From Shinella sp. SUS2 (GTDB taxonomy: Bacteria; Pseudomonadota; Alphaproteobacteria; Rhizobiales; Rhizobiaceae): 64,000 bases of DNA. The notes beneath the pieces are model-generated. The model searched no databases and was not told the origin of the DNA. It saw only the letters and a list, made by a program, of their open reading frames with translations. Within the stretch, counting starts at the first letter, position 1, and each line of letters begins with the position of its first letter. Both the position numbers and the translations under genes were made by a program. Location: positions 426,119 to 490,118 of the forward strand of contig NZ_KQ410732.1 in the NCBI RefSeq assembly GCF_001262505.1, in the 5' to 3' direction. Below, piece by piece: positions 59,375 to 64,000 of this stretch.

Positions 59375-60399
59375 CGGCTGATCGCCCCATCCTGCTGCGC
59401 ACGGGTGTCGCTCTTGCGGCGCTCGTGCTGCTTATCGCCGCGCTCGGGGTGGGCGCGGCGGTGGGCGAGACCGCTATTCCGCTCGACGTCGTGGCAAAGA
59501 CCGTGGCGAACCGCCTCTGGCAGGCGGGGCACGCCATCGAGCCGATAGACGAGGGCATCGTCTGGAACTACCGGCTGAGCCGCGCCGTGGTTGCGGCCTG
59601 CTGCGGGTCGGCGCTCGCGATCTGCGGGGTGATCCTGCAGTCGCTGCTGCGCAACGCGCTGGCAGATCCCTACATTCTCGGCATTTCCGCCGGTGCCTCC
59701 ACGGGCGCTGTCGCGGTGGCGATCCTCGGCATCGGCGCCGGTATCCTGACGCTGCCGATCGGTGCCTTTATCGGGGCGCTCGTCGCCTTCGGTCTCGTCA
59801 GCGCGCTGGCGGTTCGCGCAGGCCGCGGTACGGGGGCGATCATCCTTGCAGGGGTCGCCGGTTCGCAGCTCTTCAATGCGCTAACCTCCTTCATCGTCAC
59901 CAAGGCGGCCAATGCGGAACAGGCACGCGGCATCATGTTCTGGCTGCTCGGCAATCTCTCGGGCGTGCGCTGGCCGGATGTCTGGCTGGCGCTGCCGGTT
60001 GCGCTTCTCGGGCTTGTCGTGTGCCTCTGGCATGCGCGCGCGCTCGATGCCTTCACCTTCGGCACGGAATCGGCGGCCTCGCTCGGCATTCCGGTGCGCC
60101 GGGTCTATGTCGTGCTGATTGCCGTCTCGGCACTGATGACCGCCGTCATGGTCTCCATCGTCGGGTCGATCGGTTTCGTCGGCCTCGTCATTCCCCATGC
60201 CGCGCGCATGGTCGTCGGTGTCCGCCACGGTTTGCTGCTGCCGGCCTCGGCGCTGATCGGCGCGATCTTCATGATTGCCGCGGACGTGCTGTCGCGGATC
60301 ATCATTCCCGGCCAGGTGCTGCCCATCGGTGTCATCACTGCGCTGTTCGGCGCGCCGGCCTTCGCGCTCATCCTCAGCCAAAGGAGATCGGCCCTGTGA
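59371..60399 (+). CDS. Cobalamin ABC transporter permease (FecCD/BtuC family)
   Basis: 342 residues from GTG 59371. About ten membrane helices and the family signatures 'SRAVVAACCGSALAICGVILQSLLRN', 'ADPYILGISAGASTGA' and 'GSIGFVGLVIPHAARMVVG' (split only for reading). It is coupled to the genes on both sides by GTGA overlaps. Confidence 0.93.
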   Translation: MTADRPILLRTGVALAALVLLIAALGVGAAVGETAIPLDVVAKTVANRLWQAGHAIEPIDEGIVWNYRLSRAVVAACCGSALAICGVILQSLLRNALADPYILGISAGASTGAVAVAILGIGAGILTLPIGAFIGALVAFGLVSALAVRAGRGTGAIILAGVAGSQLFNALTSFIVTKAANAEQARGIMFWLLGNLSGVRWPDVWLALPVALLGLVVCLWHARALDAFTFGTESAASLGIPVRRVYVVLIAVSALMTAVMVSIVGSIGFVGLVIPHAARMVVGVRHGLLLPASALIGAIFMIAADVLSRIIIPGQVLPIGVITALFGAPAFALILSQRRSAL

Positions 60400-61199
60400 C
60401 CCTTTCGGCAAAAGGTCTTTGCTGGTCGGCCGGCGGCGCGACCATCCTGACCGACGTCTCGCTCGACGTGCGTCCCGGCGAATTTCTCGGCATCATCGGA
60501 CCCAATGGTTCGGGCAAGACCAGCCTGATGGCGTTGATGGCGGGCATCCGCAAGCCGCAGGCGGGTCTGGTAACGCTTGAGGGCTCGCCGCTTTCGGCCC
60601 ACGGCCGGCAAGCCATAGCCCGCCGCATCGCCTTCGTCGAGCAGCAGGCGGAGACGACCGAGCGTATCACTGCGCGCCAGGCGGTTGAACTCGGCCGCAC
60701 GCCGCATCTCGGCGCGCTGACGCCCTGGTCGCGGGCGGATGATGCCATCGTCGACAGGGCGCTGGAGGAGGTCGACATGGCGCACTTTGCCGGCCGGCTG
60801 TGGCACACGCTTTCCGGCGGCGAGCGGCAGCGGCTGCACATCGCCCGCGCGCTCGCCCAGCAGGCGCCGATCCTCCTGCTCGACGAGCCGACCAACCATC
60901 TCGACATCGGCCACCAGATCGGCCTGCTCCAGCTGGTGCGCGAACAGGATCTGACCGTCGTTGCCGCATTGCACGACCTCAATCACGCGGCCATGTTCTG
61001 CGACCGCATCGCCGTCATGCAGGGCGGCCGCATCGTCGCGCTCGGTACACCTGCAAAGGTGCTGGAGCCGCAGCGCCTGCACGATGTCTTCGGCGTCACC
61101 GTGGATGTCGAGCGCGACAGCGCCGGCGGCTGCTTCATTCGCTATCGCCGGCCAGAGCCCCGGCCTGCCAAACTCAAGCTCGTTGCAGAGGCAAGATGA
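60396..61199 (+). CDS. Cobalamin ABC transporter ATP-binding protein (BtuD/FecE-like)
   Basis: 267 residues from GTG 60396 (AAGGAG nine bases upstream). Walker A GPNGSGKTS, signature LSGGERQRLHIARAL, Walker B ILLLDEPTNHLD and the H-loop 'VVAALHDLNHAAMFCDR' are intact. It completes the BtuFCD importer. The stop overlaps the pseudoazurin ATG. Confidence 0.94.
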   Translation: MTLSAKGLCWSAGGATILTDVSLDVRPGEFLGIIGPNGSGKTSLMALMAGIRKPQAGLVTLEGSPLSAHGRQAIARRIAFVEQQAETTERITARQAVELGRTPHLGALTPWSRADDAIVDRALEEVDMAHFAGRLWHTLSGGERQRLHIARALAQQAPILLLDEPTNHLDIGHQIGLLQLVREQDLTVVAALHDLNHAAMFCDRIAVMQGGRIVALGTPAKVLEPQRLHDVFGVTVDVERDSAGGCFIRYRRPEPRPAKLKLVAEAR

Positions 61200-61645
61200 A
61201 AACCCGTTTCCTCCTGGCTGCGGCCATCGCCGTACTTCTCCACGCCGCCCCCGTCGCCGCTGAAACCTTCCGGGTCGAGATGCGCAATCGCGGCGAAAAG
61301 GGCTCCATGGTTTTCGAACCGGATTTCCTGGCAATCAAGCCGGGGGACAGCGCCAAGTTCATCGCCACCCACAAGAGCCACAACGCCGCCAGCATCGACG
61401 GCATGGTTCCGCAGGGATATGCCGGCTTCAAGGGCAAGATCAACGAGGAGATCGAGGTCACCTTTGATGCCCCCGGTTTCTACGGCATCAAATGCTCGCC
61501 GCATTTCGGCATGGGCATGGTCATGCTGGTGAAGGTCGGTGAGGCGGAACTGACGGAGGCGATCCGCACGGTCGAGGTGCCGGCCCGCGCCCGGCCGCGC
61601 TTCGACGACATCTTTGCCCGTATCGATGCGGGCGAGGGGCAGTGA
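61196..61645 (+). CDS. Pseudoazurin, periplasmic blue-copper electron carrier
   Basis: 149 residues with a signal peptide of 22. The copper ligands are His62, Cys100, His103 and Met108; after removing 22 residues they become His40, Cys78, His81 and Met86, exactly the pseudoazurin numbering. The C-terminal site reads KCSPHFGMGM. Pseudoazurins usually donate electrons to nitrite or nitrous oxide reductases in denitrifiers, none of which is here. It overlaps the BtuD gene (ATGA) and the methyltransferase gene (TGATG), so it is expressed with the B12 importer. Confidence 0.93.
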   Translation: MKTRFLLAAAIAVLLHAAPVAAETFRVEMRNRGEKGSMVFEPDFLAIKPGDSAKFIATHKSHNAASIDGMVPQGYAGFKGKINEEIEVTFDAPGFYGIKCSPHFGMGMVMLVKVGEAELTEAIRTVEVPARARPRFDDIFARIDAGEGQ

Positions 61646-62421
61646 TGCACGGCACACGCGGCAACAGTCATCTCAAGGAAGACATTCGCGACTACTGGTC
61701 GCGCCGCTCCGAGACCTTCGATCTCGCCTTTGGCCACCGCATTCCCGAAGGACCGGAGTTCGAGGCCTGGGCGGCGGCGATCCGCGAAAATCTCGGTCCG
61801 GAGCCACGCCGCGTGCTGGAGCTTGCTTGCGGTACAGGTGAGGTGACACGTCTGCTGCTTTCCCTCGGCCATGAGGTGACGGCGCTCGACTTTTCCGAGG
61901 CGATGCTGAAGGTCGCACGGAAGAAACACGCCGGTGCCAAGGGCGTGCGTTTCCTGCTCGCGGATGCGGAAAACCCGATGGAGCCGGACGAGAGCTATGA
62001 CGCGATCGTCTGCCGCCATCTGGTCTGGACGCTGACGACGCCGGTCGAGGCTTTTTCCGAATGGCACCGCATGTTGAAGCCGGGCGGCATCCTTCTGTTC
62101 TTCGACGGCGACTGGGCAGCGCCGACCCGGCTCGGCAGGCTGGCGGGCCGGGCCATCGCCCTGCTCGACAAGGTCATCGGCACCGATCCGCACTATGACG
62201 GCGCGATGAGCGCGCGCCATGCCGATATCATGGGCCGGCTGCCCTTTGGCGACGGGCTTACCGTTGAACGCGTCCAGCCGCTTCTGGCGGCGGTGGGGTT
62301 CCGCGATATCAAGATCGGCTCACATGGCCCGATCGCGAGGGCGCAGCGGCGCACGGCGGACCTGCGCAACAGGCTGCGCACACTGCTTTACCGCCGTTTC
62401 ATTCTCTGCTGCCGGAAGTAA
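61645..62421 (+). CDS. Class I SAM-dependent methyltransferase
   Basis: 258 residues. The SAM-binding motif I 'RVLELACGTGEVTRLL', the acidic end of strand 2 ('VTALDFSEAML') and motif 'MLKPGGILLFFDGDW' are clear. The N-terminus 'DIRDYWSRRSETFD' is typical of small-molecule methyltransferases. Substrate unknown. It is the last gene of the riboswitch-controlled operon and overlaps the convergent phnF by 23 bases at its end. Confidence 0.88.
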   Translation: MHGTRGNSHLKEDIRDYWSRRSETFDLAFGHRIPEGPEFEAWAAAIRENLGPEPRRVLELACGTGEVTRLLLSLGHEVTALDFSEAMLKVARKKHAGAKGVRFLLADAENPMEPDESYDAIVCRHLVWTLTTPVEAFSEWHRMLKPGGILLFFDGDWAAPTRLGRLAGRAIALLDKVIGTDPHYDGAMSARHADIMGRLPFGDGLTVERVQPLLAAVGFRDIKIGSHGPIARAQRRTADLRNRLRTLLYRRFILCCRK

Positions 62422-63154
62422 CTCCGTCGGTTTCCGGCTCCACGGTCAGCTTGACGCGGTCGGCGGCAAAACGCGTGCGGGAGAACTGGACCGGAACGCC
62501 GTCAAGATCTGTGTTGACGGCCGTCGCCACAAGAATGATCGCCCCCGGTGAGAGCTTCAGGTGGCGGATGTCGTCGCCTTCGGCATGGAGGGCGGATATT
62601 TCAGTCGAGCGGCGCACATAGTCGGACACGCCGAGCTCCTGGAACGCAGCGGTGATGGAGCGTGTCCTTTCGTAGACGGTGTCGATCCCGCTGAATCGGT
62701 CCGCGGGGAAATAATGCGTGCCGCAGGAGATGGGCCGCCTGTCGGCGCTGTTCACGGTTTCGAGCCGCACGCAGGGCGCGCCGGCTGCAAGGCCGAGCGC
62801 CACGGCAACGGCGGCGGTCGCTGGCTCCGTCGCCGCCGCCAGCAACTGGCCTTCCAGATTGCGCGTCTGATTTCCGAGACCCTGCGAAAATCGGGTACGG
62901 CGGGAGATCGGGAAGCGCAGCCGGTCGCGCCGCTCGATGCGCGTGCCGATGCCCTGGATGGGGCGCACGATGCCTTCCTCTGCTAGTGCCGCCATGGCGC
63001 TGCGCACCGTATGCCGGTTCACGCCGAAGCGGGCGGCGAGCGTGATTTCCGGCGGCATCATGCCGGTTTCGTCGAAATCGCCATTGTTGATCGCAAGACG
63101 CATGCGGTCGGCGATTTGCCGCCAGAGCGCCACGCCCGATTGTCGTTCCACCAT
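62399..63154 (-). CDS. phnF: PhnF, GntR/HutC-type regulator of phosphonate metabolism
   Basis: About 251 residues from ATG 63154 ('MVERQSGVALWRQIA'). A GTG at 63181 is in frame but lies inside the Pho box, which argues against it. The winged helix ('PEITLAARFGVNRHTVRSAMAAL') and UTRA ligand domain ('HYFPADRFSGIDTVYERTRS', 'RTRFAADRVKLTVE') match PhnF, including the double-Arg 'RTRF' feature. It is divergent from phnG and should repress the C-P lyase operon through the palindrome at 63227. Confidence 0.92.
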   Translation of the reverse strand: MVERQSGVALWRQIADRMRLAINNGDFDETGMMPPEITLAARFGVNRHTVRSAMAALAEEGIVRPIQGIGTRIERRDRLRFPISRRTRFSQGLGNQTRNLEGQLLAAATEPATAAVAVALGLAAGAPCVRLETVNSADRRPISCGTHYFPADRFSGIDTVYERTRSITAAFQELGVSDYVRRSTEISALHAEGDDIRHLKLSPGAIILVATAVNTDLDGVPVQFSRTRFAADRVKLTVEPETDGVTSGSRE

Positions 63155-63174
63155 TTTCGCCCCCGCGAAACCCT

Positions 63175-63192
63175 CTGTCACACCCTTGTCAT
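63175..63192 (+). promoter_or_regulatory. Pho box upstream of phnG
   Basis: CTGTCAC-ACCC-TTGTCAT fits the PhoB direct repeat CTGTCAT-N4-CTGTCAT at 12 of 14 repeat positions with the correct 11-base period. It ends 67 bases before the phnG start, implying induction by phosphate starvation. Confidence 0.7.
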
Positions 63193-63226
63193 CCCGGCCC
63201 TTTAAGACGAGACTTAGATGTTCGGT

Positions 63227-63244
63227 TGTCTAGATTAATAGACA
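63227..63244. promoter_or_regulatory. Palindromic operator for PhnF
   Basis: TGTCTA-GATTAA-TAGACA has perfect six-base arms and lies 16 bases before the phnG start. GntR/HutC regulators bind palindromes of this kind, so it is the likely PhnF site. Confidence 0.68.
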
Positions 63245-63259
63245 TTTGGAGAGAAGGCA

Positions 63260-63727
63260 ATGACATCAGTTCAGAAATCTGCCGCAAGCGCGGGGGACGG
63301 CCGGCAGAGGGCCATGGGTCTCTTGGCGAAGGCGAGCCGGGTCGAGTTGCAGGCGGCTTTTGACGCGCTGGCGGAACAGCCCGCCGTTCAACCGGTGCGC
63401 GGGCCGGAAACGGGCCTCGTCATGATCCGTGGCCGCATCGGCGGCGGCGGTGCGCCGTTCAATCTCGGCGAGGCGACGGTGAGCCGCGCCAGCATCCGCC
63501 TTCAGGACGGCACGGTCGGCCACGGCCAGGCGCTCGGCACGGACGGCGCCAAGGCGCGGCTTGCGGCGATCTTCGATGCGCTCTTCCAGCAGCCGGCCCA
63601 CCAGGCTGAGGTGGCGGCGCTGCTCGAAACCATCGCCGCGCGCATTGCCGGCGAGGACGCCGAAAAGGCCCGCCAGACGGCCGCCACGCGCGTCGATTTC
63701 TTCACCATGGTTCGCGGAGAGGACTGA
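63260..63727 (+). CDS. phnG: PhnG, C-P lyase core complex subunit
   Basis: 155 residues with the PhnG pattern 'RQRAMGLLAKASRVELQAAF', 'RGRIGGGGAPFNLGEATVSRASI' (read in two parts) and 'GHGQALGTDGAKARLAAIFDAL'. PhnG forms the carbon-phosphorus lyase core with PhnH, PhnI and PhnJ, which opens phosphonates to release phosphate. It is the first gene of the operon and its stop overlaps the phnH ATG (TGATG). Confidence 0.94.
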   Translation: MTSVQKSAASAGDGRQRAMGLLAKASRVELQAAFDALAEQPAVQPVRGPETGLVMIRGRIGGGGAPFNLGEATVSRASIRLQDGTVGHGQALGTDGAKARLAAIFDALFQQPAHQAEVAALLETIAARIAGEDAEKARQTAATRVDFFTMVRGED

Positions 63728-64000
63728 TGACATTGGATACGCTCGCTTTTGCCGGCGGTTTTGAGGAGCCGGTGTTCGAGGCCCAGGCCGTTTTCCGCAC
63801 GCTGATGGACTGCATGGCTCGCCCGGGCACGATCGGCGATGTCGCGGCCTCGGTCCTGCCGCCCGCGCCGCTGAATGCGACGGCCGGCGCGGTCGCGCTG
63901 ACGCTGTGCGACCATGACACCGCTGTCTGGCTGACCCCGGCACTCGCCAATTCCGCGCTGCCCGGCTGGCTCGCCTTCAATGCCGGCGCAGCCGTCACCG
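63727..64000 (+). CDS. phnH: PhnH, C-P lyase core complex subunit (cut by window edge)
   Basis: About 91 residues are visible, starting 'MTLDTLAFAGGFEEPVFEAQ'. The PhnH hallmark 'FRTLMDCMARPGTIGDV' and 'LTLCDHDTAVWL' are present. The frame is open at the end of the window. It should be followed by phnI and phnJ. Confidence 0.93.
   Translation, partial: MTLDTLAFAGGFEEPVFEAQAVFRTLMDCMARPGTIGDVAASVLPPAPLNATAGAVALTLCDHDTAVWLTPALANSALPGWLAFNAGAAVT

Noticed and set aside
61196..61645. Calling the pseudoazurin an amicyanin or a general plastocyanin
   Set aside because: Ligand spacing and mature numbering (40/78/81/86) fit pseudoazurin exactly, and the C-terminal extension is too long for amicyanin.
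1..64000. tRNA, rRNA, phage or integrative element
   Set aside because: No conserved tRNA arms, rRNA sequence, integrase, transposase or abrupt base-composition change was seen while reading the window.

Overview
The window looks like chromosome or chromid sequence from a Rhizobiaceae-type alphaproteobacterium (Rhizobium/Agrobacterium/Ensifer/Shinella range; I cannot fix the genus). Reasons: uniformly high GC, dense ABC sugar and amine importers with dedicated GntR, IclR and RpiR regulators, an imuA-imuB-dnaE2 mutagenesis cassette behind an alphaproteobacterial LexA box (GAAC-N7-GAAC), two GGAAC-N17-GTT promoters of the EcfG general-stress type, and two copies of a short GCCCCTCA...TGAGGGGC palindromic repeat of the kind common between rhizobial genes. 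I see no tRNA, rRNA, transposase, phage gene or CRISPR array.

Layout. 1-2.6 kb: a MocR regulator (cut by the window edge), a divergent EamA exporter and a GlxA-type AraC regulator. 2.6-3.5 kb: two small membrane-anchored DUF883 proteins, each behind its own EcfG-type promoter. 3.5-8.9 kb: the SOS-inducible imuA-imuB-dnaE2 operon. 9-11 kb: a CocE/NonD hydrolase on the other strand. 11.1-22.9 kb: a tightly coupled ten-gene amino-sugar operon made of a CUT1 importer, a DUF5107 protein, a regulator joining an RpiR DNA-binding domain to a DeoR sensor domain, an AgaS-type SIS domain fused to a ROK kinase, a KbaZ/GatZ-like protein and NagA. I read it as N-acetylgalactosamine (or a related amino sugar) catabolism.

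23.2-30.4 kb: two FadR-type regulators, an enolase-superfamily acid-sugar dehydratase, a CUT2 importer with a single-domain ATPase, an SDR and an aldose 1-epimerase. 30.6-43.6 kb: a class III CoA-transferase, a solute-binding-like protein without a signal peptide, an IclR regulator, and then a CUT1 importer with an L-fucose oxidative pathway (RhaM-type mutarotase, oxidoreductase, MaoC hydratase, SDR and a clear L-fuconate dehydratase). 43.6-57.9 kb: an amino-acid importer with a C45 N-terminal-nucleophile hydrolase, a class III aminotransferase and an RpiR regulator, divergent from a beta-keto acid cleavage enzyme (BKACE). These are followed by a 2-hydroxyacid dehydrogenase, a DmpA/BapA-type peptidase and a polyamine-type PotABCD importer with its own RpiR regulator. 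The set could form a beta-peptide or beta-amino acid degradation route.

57.9-62.4 kb: a cobalamin riboswitch ahead of a BtuFCD-like importer whose operon continues into a pseudoazurin and a methyltransferase. 62.4-64 kb: phnF and the start of a phn (C-P lyase) operon with a Pho box and a palindromic operator. Gene starts were chosen from Shine-Dalgarno position, operon overlap and family length, and often differ from the longest reading frame. All functions come from reading sequence motifs and context; no database search was run.
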